Source: Hymenobacter frigidus (GTDB lineage Bacteria > Bacteroidota > Bacteroidia > Cytophagales > Hymenobacteraceae). Taken from it: a DNA stretch of 56,848 nt. The stretch lies in contig NZ_BMGY01000029.1 in NCBI RefSeq assembly GCF_014640435.1, positions 1-56,848 on the forward strand, written 5' to 3'. The notes below the pieces were generated by a model, which was not told where the DNA came from, did no database searches, and worked only from the letters and a program-made list of their open reading frames with translations. This document shows, piece after piece, positions 47,516 to 56,566 of this stretch (its first letter is position 1; every line of letters starts with the position of its first letter). Made by a program: the position numbers and the translations under genes.

Positions 47516-48946
47516 CTATTGGCGCTGCTTATCCAATTCGTCCAGGTCGGCCGAGCCCTGGGCGGGCGGCATCCATTGCCAGGAGCTAGCCGAACCGGAG
47601 GCATTTATTTTCAGATAGTTAAGCTGAGCTTTATCAGGCACCAGGTATTGACAGGGGGTCGTTACTGGCAAACCGTCGAAGCACAGCTGCAACGGTTGGG
47701 CGTGGCGGAACCACGGCAGTTCAAGGTACTGGCCAGGGCGCAGGCTCCCCACTTCGCGACCATTCACCCGAACCTTGACCAGCGCCGGGCCAGTAGCCGG
47801 CACCGGCCGGTACACGTAGATAAACGCGGTGTCGGGGCGGGCGGAAGACCGTGAGCCGGGATAGGCCGCCAGCTCGCCGGTGCGCATGTCGAGGGCGTAA
47901 GGCATGGGCTCAGCCGTGTGGTCGGGCTTGTTCATCAGGGCCACCCCCATCACCCCAGCCCGCGCTTGCGCTTCGGCCCGGGCAAGGACGTATTCCTGGT
48001 CAAGAGGGGCCTCGCCCACAAACGTGAAAAAACTACCTTGCCGCACCAGCGGGAAAAACCGCTTGCCGTGCAACACAAACAGTTGCTGCCCATCTGAGAA
48101 GCCCCACAGGCCCGTGAACTCCTTGCGGTGGCTGCTCCCGTCGGTAGGCAAGGGGCGCACCCGCGCTACCCCCGCCCATTTCTGCATCGCCAACTCGCTT
48201 CCAAGCCGCAGCCGGATGGTATCGAGCCGAAATGCCAGGGAAGTATCGGGCCGGTTGGCTAGAAACTGCTCGAAACGATAATACATGCCCCGGCGCGGGG
48301 CCTGGCGCAGAATGGGCGGTACCGGTCCGCGGCGGCCGCCCCCGGCCAGGCTGGCCGGCACATCGGATGCCAGCGCGGCCAAGGAGAGAGGTTTTCGGGC
48401 GGCCGCGGCCGTCCAATCGGCCCGGTTCAACTGTTCCATGCACTGGCCCAGCAGCAGGGCTACGTGCTCGGCGTGCAAGTACGTGGTTTCGAGCGCGCGG
48501 GCGTTGGTGTGCCCTCCTACGCTTTGCACAAAGTGGTAGCCATCGGTCAGGTGCTCATACACATCGGCGGCCAGGTCGGCGCTGGCCTGCTCGGTCATCC
48601 GGGTTATGGTTTCGCTCACGCGCAGCTGCCGCAGGCACAGCACCACCGAGTGGTCGGTGGGCCGGGCCGGCAGTTGGGCTTGCACGAACGCCGTTAGCTC
48701 GGGCGCGAGGCCTTGTCGGAAGAGCACAGCGGCCGATTTGTTGCCCAGCCCCCGGTACACCACCCCGGTGGCCGCGTGTCCTTCGCGTCCATCCACTACC
48801 TGCTCTACCGTCACGGTCCGGTTGGGTACGCTCAGCAGCTGGCCGGTCAAATCGAGGTAATAGGTTTGAGCGCGGGCAGCGGGGGCAGCCGCCAGCAGTA
48901 GCGCCGCTAGCAGCAAGGCCAGCAGCAAAAAACGGGTAGACATCAT
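47516..48946 (-). CDS. Exported protein of unknown function
   Basis: A 476-residue protein with a very clear signal peptide (MMSTRFLLLALLLAALLLAAAPAARAQ). The body has TYYLDLTGQLLSVPNRTVTVEQVVDG and a set of alternating strands, then LWGFSDGQQLFVLHGKRFFPL. No conserved domain was recognised. It starts at ATG 48946 (a second ATG is at 48943) and is divergent from uvrA2. The frame stays open far upstream, across uvrA on the opposite strand, but that part has no coding character. Confidence 0.8.
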   Translation of the reverse strand: MMSTRFLLLALLLAALLLAAAPAARAQTYYLDLTGQLLSVPNRTVTVEQVVDGREGHAATGVVYRGLGNKSAAVLFRQGLAPELTAFVQAQLPARPTDHSVVLCLRQLRVSETITRMTEQASADLAADVYEHLTDGYHFVQSVGGHTNARALETTYLHAEHVALLLGQCMEQLNRADWTAAAARKPLSLAALASDVPASLAGGGRRGPVPPILRQAPRRGMYYRFEQFLANRPDTSLAFRLDTIRLRLGSELAMQKWAGVARVRPLPTDGSSHRKEFTGLWGFSDGQQLFVLHGKRFFPLVRQGSFFTFVGEAPLDQEYVLARAEAQARAGVMGVALMNKPDHTAEPMPYALDMRTGELAAYPGSRSSARPDTAFIYVYRPVPATGPALVKVRVNGREVGSLRPGQYLELPWFRHAQPLQLCFDGLPVTTPCQYLVPDKAQLNYLKINASGSASSWQWMPPAQGSADLDELDKQRQ

Positions 48947-49069
48947 CAGACGGAAATTCAAGGCTTTCCCAAAGTAAGGCTCCCAATCGCCAATGCCGGG
49001 CAACCTTTTTTCCGGATGCCAGCCCGCCGCCTGCGTATGCATCTTCCGACCGTTTCCCTGCTTCCCGCT

Positions 49070-51610
49070 ATGCCGACAACTCCTCCCTCTTCCCCCGCTG
49101 ATTTCTCCGGCTTCGTGCGCGTGCGCGGGGCCCGCGAGCACAACCTCAAAAACGTCGACGTCGACATTCCGCGCGATGCGCTGGTGGTGTTCACCGGCGT
49201 GTCGGGCTCGGGCAAGTCGAGCCTGGCGTTCGGCACGCTCTACGCCGAGGCCCAGCGCCGCTACCTGGAATCGGTGTCGCCCTACGCCCGGCGGCTGTTT
49301 CACCAGATGGCGGTGCCCGAAGTCACGTCCATTGACGGGCTGCCGCCGGCCGTGGCCTTGCAGCAGCAGCGCGGCGCGCCCAGCACCCGCTCGTCGGTGG
49401 GCTCGGTCACCACGCTGGCCAACCTGCTGCGGATGCTGTATTCGCGGGCCGGCGACTACCCGGCCGGCCAGGGCATTATCTACGCCGAAGCCTTTTCGCC
49501 TAACACCCCGGAAGGCGCCTGCCCCAACTGCCACGGCCTGGGCCGGGTGTACGAAGTGACCGAGCAGACGATGGTACCCGACCCCTCGCTCACCATCCGG
49601 GAGCGGGCCATCGCGGCCTGGCCGCAAGCCTGGGGCGGCCAGAACCAACGCGACATTCTGGTGAGTATGGGCTACGACGTGGATACGCCTTGGCGCGACC
49701 TCCCACAGAAGGACCGCGACTGGATACTCTTCACCGACGAGCAGCCGGTGCTGCCCGTGTACCCCGGCTACTCGCCCGAGCAAACCCAGCGGGCCATCAA
49801 GCGCCGCGAGCAGCCGAACTACATGGGCACCTTCACGGGCGTGCGGCGGTACGTGCGGCACACCTTCGCCACCACTCAAAGCGCGCTGATGAAAAAGCGC
49901 GTGGCGCAGTACATGCTGGGCAGCGACTGCCCCACCTGCCACGGCAAGCGCCTGCGGCCGGAGTCCCTGTCGGTGAAATTTGCCGGCATCGACATTGCCG
50001 AGATGGCGCGGCTGCCGCTCCAGCGCCTGGCAGCCCTGCTGCGCCCCTACGCCCAAGGCACGGCCGGCCGGCAGCCGCACGATAACCGGCACCCCGAGCA
50101 GGCCATCGTGGCCCGGCTCATTGCCGAAGACTTGGCGGCCCGGCTGGCGGTGCTGCTCGATTTGGGCCTGGGCTACTTGTCGCTGGAGCGCGGCACGCCC
50201 ACGCTCTCGCCGGGCGAGCTGCAACGCCTGCGGCTGGCCACGCAGCTGTATTCCAACCTGTTTGGGGTGGTGTACGTGCTGGACGAGCCCTCCGCCGGCC
50301 TGCACCCCGCCGACACCGAAGCCCTGCTCACGGCGCTGGCCGGCCTGAAGGACGCGGGTAATTCCTTGTTCGTGGTGGAGCACGATTTGGACGTCATCCG
50401 CCAGGCCGACTGGCTGGTGGACGTGGGACCGGCCGCGGGGGAGAAAGGCGGCGAAATCCTCTACAGCGGCCCGCCCGAGGGCCTGAAAACCGTGCTGGAA
50501 TCGCAAACGCGCCCGTTTCTTTTTGAGGCCCCCGTGCTGCCCGACCGGCCCCCGCGCACGCCCAGCGGCTGGCTGCGGCTGGCCGGCGTGACGCGCAACA
50601 ACCTCGACCGGCTCGACGTGGAATTTCCGCTGGGCGTATTCACCACCGTCACGGGCGTGTCGGGCTCGGGCAAGTCCAGTTTGGTGAGCCAGGTATTGGT
50701 GGAATTGGTGGCCGGGCAGCTGGGCCAAGTCCTCAATCCCGAAGACGAGGAGGCCGACGCCCTGGACCAACCCGCCCCGGCCACCCTCGGCGGGCAGATT
50801 ACGGCCGGCCTGGAAGGCATCAAGCGGCTGGTGCGCGTGGACCAGAAGCCCATCGGCCGCACGCCGCGCTCGAACATGGCCACCTACACCGGCCTGTTCG
50901 ACCACGTGCGCAAGCTGTTCGCCGCCACCCCCGAGGCCCGCAAGCGCCGCTACGACGCCGGCCGCTTTTCCTTCAACGTGGCCAAGGGCCGCTGCGAAAA
51001 CTGCTCGGGCGAAGGCTTCGTGATGGTGGAACTGCTGTTTCTGCCCAGCGTGTATGCCCCCTGCTCCGTGTGCCACGGCGCCCGTTACAACGCCAAAACC
51101 CTCGAAATCAAGTACCGCGACAAAAACATCGCCGAAGTGCTAAGCCTGACCGTGGACGACGCCTGGGCCTTCTTCGCCGAAGAGCCGCCCGTACACCGCG
51201 CCCTCACCGTGCTGCGCGAGGTGGGCCTGGGCTACCTGCGCCTCGGCCAGCCCGCCACCGAGCTATCCGGCGGCGAAGCCCAGCGCATCAAGCTGGCCAC
51301 CGAGCTGCAGCGCATCGGGCGTGGCAACACGCTCTACGTGCTCGACGAGCCCACCACCGGCCTGCACCCCTCCGACGTGGAAAAGCTCCTGCTCCAGCTC
51401 GACGGCTTGGTGGCGGCCGGCAACACCGTCATCGTAGTAGAGCACGACATGCGCGTGGTGGCCGGCTCCGACTGGGTCATTGATATCGGCCCCGGCGCGG
51501 GCGAGGAAGGGGGCCGCGTGGTGGCCGCCGGGCCGCCCGCCGAAGTAGCGCAAGCGAAAGACAGCCGAACCGCACCTTACCTAAAACGGTTTTTGCAGCC
51601 GGCGGGGTAG
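49070..51610 (+). CDS. UvrA-like excinuclease subunit (short UvrA2 type)
   Basis: About 846 residues, roughly 100 fewer than housekeeping UvrA. Two ABC modules: Walker [14 protein letters not shown] and [14 protein letters not shown], signatures [15 protein letters not shown] and [15 protein letters not shown], Walker [12 protein letters not shown] and [14 protein letters not shown]. Zinc cysteines lie in [23 protein letters not shown] and CSVCHG. The first signature differs (SPGE), and the UvrB-binding insertion looks shortened, as in UvrA2 paralogues linked to resistance against DNA-binding drugs. No uvrB or uvrC is nearby. The ATG at 49070 is preferred to 49016, which adds 18 unconserved residues. 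Confidence 0.88.
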   Translation: MPTTPPSSPADFSGFVRVRGAREHNLKNVDVDIPRDALVVFTGVSGSGKSSLAFGTLYAEAQRRYLESVSPYARRLFHQMAVPEVTSIDGLPPAVALQQQRGAPSTRSSVGSVTTLANLLRMLYSRAGDYPAGQGIIYAEAFSPNTPEGACPNCHGLGRVYEVTEQTMVPDPSLTIRERAIAAWPQAWGGQNQRDILVSMGYDVDTPWRDLPQKDRDWILFTDEQPVLPVYPGYSPEQTQRAIKRREQPNYMGTFTGVRRYVRHTFATTQSALMKKRVAQYMLGSDCPTCHGKRLRPESLSVKFAGIDIAEMARLPLQRLAALLRPYAQGTAGRQPHDNRHPEQAIVARLIAEDLAARLAVLLDLGLGYLSLERGTPTLSPGELQRLRLATQLYSNLFGVVYVLDEPSAGLHPADTEALLTALAGLKDAGNSLFVVEHDLDVIRQADWLVDVGPAAGEKGGEILYSGPPEGLKTVLESQTRPFLFEAPVLPDRPPRTPSGWLRLAGVTRNNLDRLDVEFPLGVFTTVTGVSGSGKSSLVSQVLVELVAGQLGQVLNPEDEEADALDQPAPATLGGQITAGLEGIKRLVRVDQKPIGRTPRSNMATYTGLFDHVRKLFAATPEARKRRYDAGRFSFNVAKGRCENCSGEGFVMVELLFLPSVYAPCSVCHGARYNAKTLEIKYRDKNIAEVLSLTVDDAWAFFAEEPPVHRALTVLREVGLGYLRLGQPATELSGGEAQRIKLATELQRIGRGNTLYVLDEPTTGLHPSDVEKLLLQLDGLVAAGNTVIVVEHDMRVVAGSDWVIDIGPGAGEEGGRVVAAGPPAEVAQAKDSRTAPYLKRFLQPAG

Positions 51611-51666
51611 CGACGCGGCCCTTCGGCACCTACCAAGCCTTCATTGCCCAGCATTTTCCCTGCCCC

Positions 51667-52308
51667 ATGGACCCCAACACCAACCAGCCGTTTCCCGACC
51701 ACACCTTCCGCCGCCAGGACGAAACGCCCGACGCAGACTTCTACCGCCTCCCGCGCTTTGTAACGCACATTGACGCCCCCGCCATTGCGGCCGTCACCCA
51801 GCTTTACCGCAACTACTTTCTGCCCGATACGGAGCTGTTGGATTTGATGAGCAGCTGGGTGAGCCACCTGCCCGCCGAAATGCCCTACCGCCGCGTGGTG
51901 GGCCTGGGCATGAACGCCGCCGAGCTGCACGCCAATCCCCGTCTTGATTCCTTTGTGGTGCAGGACCTCAACGAGCAGCCCACCCTGCCCTTTGCCGACG
52001 CTGCGTTTGACGGCGCGGCCATCTGTGTTTCCATCGACTACCTGACCCAACCGGTGGCGGTGTTGCGCGAGTTGGCCCGGGTGCTCCGGCCCGAAGCGCC
52101 GCTGGTCATCACGTTCTCGAACCGGTGCTTTCCCAGCAAAGCCATTGCCGCTTGGCACGCCCTCGACGACCGTGGCCACCTCGCCCTGGTGCGGCAGTAC
52201 CTACTGGCGGCCGGCGGCTGGCACGGCATCGAGCTGCTTGACCGCAGTCCGCAGCCTCCCGGCAGCTCCGACCCGCTGTACGCCGTAATTGCGCGGGCAG
52301 CTTCCTGA
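51667..52308 (+). CDS. Class I SAM-dependent methyltransferase-like protein
   Basis: A 213-residue methyltransferase-fold protein. The SAM-binding part VVGLGMNAAELHANP replaces the usual GxGxG loop; then VVQDLNEQPTLPFADAAFDGAAICVSIDYLTQP and ELARVLRPEAPLVITFSNRCF match the type 11 methyltransferase middle and motif III. The acceptor is unknown. It follows uvrA2 by 56 bp on the same strand, so co-transcription is likely. It ends at the terminator next to the tRNA-like remnant. Confidence 0.82.
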   Translation: MDPNTNQPFPDHTFRRQDETPDADFYRLPRFVTHIDAPAIAAVTQLYRNYFLPDTELLDLMSSWVSHLPAEMPYRRVVGLGMNAAELHANPRLDSFVVQDLNEQPTLPFADAAFDGAAICVSIDYLTQPVAVLRELARVLRPEAPLVITFSNRCFPSKAIAAWHALDDRGHLALVRQYLLAAGGWHGIELLDRSPQPPGSSDPLYAVIARAAS

Positions 52309-52340
52309 TTATGCTACCCAAACCAAAAGGCTAAAAAGAA

Positions 52341-52373
52341 AAAAGGCCGTTTCCAATCTGGAAACGGCCTTTT
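52341..52373 (-). terminator. Terminator at the left border of the integrated element
   Basis: A perfect 14-bp stem AAAAGGCCGTTTCC (52341-52354) with 52360-52373 around an AATCT loop. On the minus strand the stem is followed by a long T-rich tail, so it fits a tRNA gene reading leftwards; it can also stop the methyltransferase transcript from the left. Confidence 0.8.
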
Positions 52374-52451
52374 AGGTAGCGAGGACTGGACTCCCCGTAC
52401 CGGATATGCATTCTGTTGTCTACCAGCTAAACGTGCTTAAACAGCTCAAAA
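52374..52451 (-). tRNA. Degenerate tRNA-like sequence, probable attachment site
   Basis: On the minus strand the segment ends GAGTCCAGTCCTCGCTACC, the form of a tRNA T-arm plus 3' acceptor end, directly before a terminator. Further back are a D-arm-like TTTAGCTGGTAGA and an anticodon-like loop ATGCATA. The 5' acceptor and the T-loop (no TTCnAny) do not fit, so it is not a working tRNA. It reads either as the 3' tail of a tRNA gene left behind when the neighbouring element integrated, or as a decayed complete tRNA. Adjacent to an integrase gene, as expected for an attL site. Confidence 0.45.
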
Positions 52452-52474
52452 ATAAGCCTTTTGGGTAAAACAGG

Positions 52475-52527
52475 TTTGTTATCTCCACTCCTTTCCGTTA
52501 ACTTTACTGTGTAACTACTGTGTAACT
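52475..52527 (+). promoter_or_regulatory. Integrase promoter with tandem 11-bp repeats
   Basis: TTTG (52475-52478), 20 bp, TAACTTTA (52499-52506), then two back-to-back copies of ACTGTGTAACT (52506-52516, 52517-52527), 13 bp before the integrase ATG. The repeats cover the expected transcription start and may bind a repressor or be arm-type sites of the integrase. Confidence 0.55.
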
Positions 52528-52540
52528 CCCCCGGCACCGC

Positions 52541-53869
52541 ATGAAACACGTAAACGAAACCCGCAACGCTCTCGAAACCAAACTTCGTCTTGTTAACATC
52601 AGCCAAGCTACCCAGTTGGGCAGCATCGTAGCGCAATACAGCCACGGCGGTAAGGTGAAATGGTTTCCCACAGGGTACCGGGTCCGGGAGAAAAATTGGA
52701 ACGCTGTTAAGCTAGAGATACGCCCCAGTGGTATCGAAGATGTTCCCCCCGTCAGCGTGGAGGATGACAAAAAGAACTCCACGGGTACCAAGCCTAACCC
52801 AGTGGCCACCGCTAACAACAAGCTCAAAGATTTCAAGAGCAAGCTTGATACTATTATCCGTGAGTACTTCCAGCAGCACGGTGAAAAGCCAACCATTAAG
52901 CAGGTGGAGGTCATCAACGATATAGCGAAAGAGGCTTCACCCCCCGAAGCTCCCAAGCTCACCAACGTTATCGATGCCCTGGGTGCCTTCATTGAAACGA
53001 AGGATGTGAAGCCGAACAGCCTTAAGGTCTACTCCGCGCTGCAGGAAAACCTACGTGGTTATAAGGAAGATAAAAAGCAGGACTGGGACGTTGAGACGCT
53101 CACCGTTGATGCCTTCGATGAGTTCCAGGGTTGGCTAACATCAAGGGGGTTCCACAACACCACCGTGGAGCGCCGGGTGATAGCGATGAAGAAGTTCCTT
53201 GAGTCCCACCAAGAGCAATTAGGCTTTCATTACAAGGACCTCAAGCCCAAATACAAGGTTAAGCCGCCGAAGAACCTTGTCGTGATAACGCTTAGCATTG
53301 AAGAACTCAAAGCTTTAGAGGCCTTAGACCTTACCCATAACCCGAGGATGCACCGGGTTCAACAGTTGTTTCTCTTGCAGGCGTGGAGCGGCCTCAGGTT
53401 CTCCGACGTAGTAAGGCTGAACGCCTCACATGTTGACGGCGACACGGTGCGAATTGACATAAGCAAAACAGACGATTTTTCCTCAGTACCCCTATTCCCA
53501 ACGGCCGGGCGAATACTCGCCGAAATCGGCACCGAGCCAATTAGCGTCAGCAACCAGGAGTATAACAGGGTGCTCAAGGACGTGATGAAAGTGTTAGCCG
53601 AGACGACGCCCAGTCTTCAAAAGTCAATCACTCAGCTTCACGCTGTTGGCAAGCGAAAGACGCAAACCACAAAGGCTAAATGGCAGTGGATAACAACCCA
53701 CACAGCTCGCAGAAGTTTTGTCACAATGTGTATTCAAAAGTCTGTCCCTCAGCATTTTACCATGAAATGGAGCAATCACTCGGACCCTCGAAGCTTCCGC
53801 AAGTACCAGAACGCGATGCAGGGCGAGGTTGAAGCTGCTCGGCAGTTTATTGATGCCTTCAACGCCTAA
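52541..53869 (+). CDS. Tyrosine recombinase / integrase
   Basis: A 442-residue site-specific recombinase. The N-terminal arm-binding part is typical of Bacteroidota integrases (TKLRLVNISQATQLGSIVAQYSHGG-type strand and WNAVKLEIRP). The SAM-like core-binding domain is about 145-235. In the catalytic domain the residues are visible: Arg in WSGLRFSDV (about 285), His and Arg in HTARRSF (about 387), His in WSNHSDPRS (about 411), and Tyr in RKYQNA (about 421). All are present, so it should be active. GC content is clearly lower and Lys/Asn richer than the genes to the left, consistent with transfer. It probably integrates its element at the adjacent tRNA-like site. Confidence 0.92.
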   Translation: MKHVNETRNALETKLRLVNISQATQLGSIVAQYSHGGKVKWFPTGYRVREKNWNAVKLEIRPSGIEDVPPVSVEDDKKNSTGTKPNPVATANNKLKDFKSKLDTIIREYFQQHGEKPTIKQVEVINDIAKEASPPEAPKLTNVIDALGAFIETKDVKPNSLKVYSALQENLRGYKEDKKQDWDVETLTVDAFDEFQGWLTSRGFHNTTVERRVIAMKKFLESHQEQLGFHYKDLKPKYKVKPPKNLVVITLSIEELKALEALDLTHNPRMHRVQQLFLLQAWSGLRFSDVVRLNASHVDGDTVRIDISKTDDFSSVPLFPTAGRILAEIGTEPISVSNQEYNRVLKDVMKVLAETTPSLQKSITQLHAVGKRKTQTTKAKWQWITTHTARRSFVTMCIQKSVPQHFTMKWSNHSDPRSFRKYQNAMQGEVEAARQFIDAFNA

Positions 53870-54003
53870 AGCTTAACTACTTCACCGCTTAGCATGGTGG
53901 TGAACAGCGCCGACGTAGTTACCAACGCCCCCTAGGCCTCCAGTTCAGCCCGCTACGCTGCCAGCCACAACCGTTAGTAATTCCCAGACCCACGGCAAAA
54001 ACA

Positions 54004-54031
54004 GCCTCAGCTTCACCGCTGGGGCTTTTTT
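54004..54031 (+). terminator. Intrinsic terminator after the integrase gene
   Basis: GCCTCAGC (54004-54011) pairs with GCTGGGGC (54018-54025, one G-T pair), followed by a T-run to 54031. It is 135 bp after the stop and before the RHH gene. No ORF is supported in the 267-bp gap. Confidence 0.7.
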
Positions 54032-54136
54032 CATGTCAAACCAGTACGATTAATTTTCGTCGCATTGGGTAGTCGGTGTATGTTTGGTCAAGTCGCTTAT
54101 TTACCGACAGGCGACTATTTAAGCAAAACCCCGCAC

Positions 54137-54295
54137 ATGGAAAAACCCACCAAGCTCTTCAACTTCAAAGCCCCCGTTGTCCTTATCGAAAAGGCCAACG
54201 CCACCGCTCAAACTAATTGCCAGACACTCTCCGCAGTCATTCGACGCTACCTCGAATGCTATGTTGCCGCACAGCCCCAGCACGGAGCCAAATAA
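54137..54295 (+). CDS. Small ribbon-helix-helix-like protein
   Basis: A 52-residue protein: a beta strand KLFNFKAPV, helix A VLIEKANATAQTNCQ, and helix B TLSAVIRRYLECYVA, the order of Arc/CopG-type ribbon-helix-helix DNA-binding proteins. It sits 24 bp before the replication initiator gene on the same strand, where plasmid copy-number repressors such as CopG are commonly found. Role as Rep repressor is inferred. The ATG at 54137 is used; an in-frame ATG at 54080 would add 19 unconserved residues. Confidence 0.7.
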   Translation: MEKPTKLFNFKAPVVLIEKANATAQTNCQTLSAVIRRYLECYVAAQPQHGAK

Positions 54296-54319
54296 CCGAT
54301 TCCGCTTACCCTCTTAACA

Positions 54320-55486
54320 GTGCCAGATGTTATCAACCGTTACGCTATTTGTACCGATTTGTACCGCGTAAATGTCCAGCCCGCTACCACGCTATCTATC
54401 ACCGGCCCGGCCCCGGCAGACCTCGTCAACCTCACCTACTCCGCCGCCAAGGACACCTACACGGCCGGGACCTACACCGTTGAAAAGGTGCACAGCAACG
54501 ATGCCGCCTATCATCTACAACTCAACATCTACACCGGTGGCCAGCTCCTGGGCTTCATGTTGACCGATAGAACCAAAAAGTATGGGGTCAGCAAGAACCT
54601 CCGGCCGCTCCATGTCACCAACGAAGCCTTTTACACCCTCAACCACGGCGGGGAATTGGCCGGATTCCTTCAGGCTTTTGGGCTGGAAGTAGCTAACTCT
54701 AGCCAACTCGACATTTGCCTTTACACGCAACAAATCGACCCCGCCAAACTTATTCAGCGCCTTACCGGCAAAACGGGTAAATACCAGCGCATCATGCGCC
54801 GCAATGACAAGCACGAAACCGTCATTGGGGCCAGGGACGAACGTACGGGCAAGATTTTCAATACTACCTATTTCGGCAAGGATAGCGAGACAGTAACCGT
54901 TAAGATTTACGACAAGTCCTTTAAGCTGGCCAGCCAGCCAAAACAGTACGTTTCCGACTGGCACCTTGCCAATGGGTTCGACCCCAGTAAGCCAGTGTAC
55001 AGCGTCGAAGTCAGCATCAAGGCTCGCGCCCTGAAAGAGTACCGGTACAACAATGCCGTTTCAAACACAGGCAAACAGACGGAAGCAACTAGTTATTGCA
55101 TTGATTTACAAAGACTCAACAGTCCCGCTTACCTCGCGCAGTTGTTTCAGCATTTTTGGCCGCTCGACATCCGCAAGAAAGATGCTACCCGTCCTCAGAA
55201 TTGCACCCGTGTTTCGCTGATTGACTACACTATTCACGGTGAAGCCGAACTTAACAAAACAGTCGAACTCCGGCCTACTACCAGCACCCTGACGATGGAG
55301 AAAAACGTTATCAAATACCATGTTGCCGAATTCGCCCACACCGGTGAAAGTATTCACCTCGACATGGCCCGCGCCGTTGCCCAGCGTCATCAGCTAACCG
55401 AAACCCTAGCTAAGCAGCTCGCCAAATTCACTCCGGCTTCGTCAGCGTTACCAGCTCCAACAGAAGCCCAGCAAGTAGCTGCATAA
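54320..55486 (+). CDS. Rep_trans-like rolling-circle replication initiator
   Basis: A 388-residue protein. The middle has TTYFGKDSETVTVKIYDKSF and then VYSVEVSIKARALKEY. This pair resembles the 'YFGSxxSxxxxRIYDK ... xxRxEvxxK' region of Rep_trans proteins (pT181-type plasmid initiators and ICE relaxases such as NicK), where a Tyr nicks the origin. No His-x-His (HUH) motif was seen. The best start is GTG at 54320. With the RHH gene and integrase, it suggests an element that replicates as a circle and integrates. The family call is by pattern; a filamentous-phage or plasmid Rep is the alternative. Confidence 0.65.
   Translation: MPDVINRYAICTDLYRVNVQPATTLSITGPAPADLVNLTYSAAKDTYTAGTYTVEKVHSNDAAYHLQLNIYTGGQLLGFMLTDRTKKYGVSKNLRPLHVTNEAFYTLNHGGELAGFLQAFGLEVANSSQLDICLYTQQIDPAKLIQRLTGKTGKYQRIMRRNDKHETVIGARDERTGKIFNTTYFGKDSETVTVKIYDKSFKLASQPKQYVSDWHLANGFDPSKPVYSVEVSIKARALKEYRYNNAVSNTGKQTEATSYCIDLQRLNSPAYLAQLFQHFWPLDIRKKDATRPQNCTRVSLIDYTIHGEAELNKTVELRPTTSTLTMEKNVIKYHVAEFAHTGESIHLDMARAVAQRHQLTETLAKQLAKFTPASSALPAPTEAQQVAA
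55043..55069 (+). repeat. 27-bp direct repeat, copy inside rep
   Basis: Shares 24 of 27 bases with 55492-55518, core AACAATGCCGTTTCAAA identical. This copy is coding and follows the conserved KARALKEY segment of rep. The second copy lies just after the rep stop. Confidence 0.75.
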
Positions 55487-55491
55487 CCCAC

Positions 55492-55518
55492 CCGTATAAC
55501 AATGCCGTTTCAAAAACA
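55492..55518 (+). repeat. 27-bp direct repeat, copy downstream of rep
   Basis: Begins 6 bp after the rep stop codon and repeats a coding piece of rep (55043-55069) out of its coding context. The 449-bp spacing is the distance that a recombination or origin duplication would span. Confidence 0.75.
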
Positions 55519-56293
55519 AGTAAGACCTATGTAAGCAACAATACATCAATCAGTTACTAGGCAAAGAGTCTCGTGGTATCAAAAACAATCGGCTGGCACC
55601 GGTTGTGGCTGGCATCGCGGGACTTTTTTGCTTCCCAAGAGAAAGAACTTCAGCACCCTCAACGGGGCTAGCTGCTGCCCGTGGGGCTTGGGTTTGGAAT
55701 GCAGCACAGCGCAACGAGAAGCGCAACCAGCAGCGTCTACGGTAGCACCGTGGCCACCGGCGCCAGCGAAGGAAGCAGCGCAGCGAATGACTCCACGCAG
55801 AGGAGAGCAGAACGTTGTTACCTGATGGAAATTTGGTGAATCCTGGGGTGTAGTAGCGGCCCAAAACCCCTTAAAAAGAAGCCCTCGGTAATTACTATGG
55901 CTCTCCAGGGGTCCGTCAGGCTGAACCGTTGCATGCCGTTAGCACTCCGATTTCGCTTGGTCTTTAAGAAGTTAAATTATACGTTCCTGAATAGCAGCTA
56001 ACCCCACTTTATTGAGGTCTACTTGAGTAAAAACAATGGTGTAAGGCACCTTTTCGTACCTAATAATAACAGCATTTTTGGCCTCTGCGCGGCTTTAAAC
56101 AGCAATCTGCTACCTACCTACAAGCGCGACAAGTTTAAAAAGCCGATTTTGCCTTTTTTTAGGCCCAATGCCTGCATATTGCTGTCAATCAGTGGGTGAG
56201 TGGCACCCCATTTACAAACGTGGGACTGCGCTTTCAATGCCTAAGGTCTCTCCCGCTGTGGAAACAGGATTGCCTCTTACCTGAGCATAGAGA
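55519..56293. other. Non-coding stretch inside the integrated element
   Basis: About 780 bp with no ORF I would support on either strand; the short frames that exist have biased composition (Arg/Cys/Trp-rich) and no family. The first 350 bp contain repeated GCAGCGCAGCGAA and GCAACGAGAAGCG-like words. It could hold replication or packaging signals, or a structured RNA, but no specific hairpin or known motif was recognised. Confidence 0.45.
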
Positions 56294-56311
56294 ACTATAA
56301 AAATTTATAGT
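56294..56311. promoter_or_regulatory. AT-rich palindrome before a small ORF
   Basis: ACTATAAA-AA-TTTATAGT, perfect 8-bp arms around 2 nt, 13 bp before the ATG at 56325. It looks like an operator for a small repressor. Confidence 0.45.
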
Positions 56312-56324
56312 AATCCCTTTCACC

Positions 56325-56522
56325 ATGATTGGTTTAAACTTGGCTATCCGGCCGGTGCCAAGCGGAGTACAGGAAGGACGCATTGAGTTACAAACAGCAG
56401 TAAGCCCGACTACATCGTCGGTGGTGCTAGCTTTGGTTTTCCATCTTCGCTCCTATACCATCCAAAACAGCCAGACGGTGAACAACGCCAAGGTAACGTA
56501 CACCAAGAACACTGACTTATGA
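56325..56522 (+). CDS. Small hypothetical protein
   Basis: A 65-codon ORF with ATG start, preceded by an AT-rich palindrome. It contains IRPVPSGVQEGRIELQ and SSVVLALVFHL. No family recognised. Coding status is uncertain; location in the element and the upstream palindrome are the only support. Confidence 0.35.
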   Translation: MIGLNLAIRPVPSGVQEGRIELQTAVSPTTSSVVLALVFHLRSYTIQNSQTVNNAKVTYTKNTDL

Positions 56523-56566
56523 CCAAATCCCTACTCCTACTTGTTGCCAAGAGTTAAGGTATTCGC

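Noticed and set aside
48947..51076. Very long minus-strand open frame running opposite the UvrA gene and joined to the exported protein gene
   Set aside because: It is the antisense shadow of uvrA, which has intact ABC and zinc motifs on the plus strand; high GC keeps antisense frames open. The exported protein begins at its own signal peptide at 48946.
54320..55486. HUH-type relaxase or Rep
   Set aside because: No His-hydrophobic-His motif was found; the YFG...IYDK pattern fits Rep_trans better.
55550..55864. 104-codon minus-strand ORF in the integrated element
   Set aside because: Rich in Arg, Cys and Trp with no recognisable domain, promoter or neighbour; treated as non-coding.
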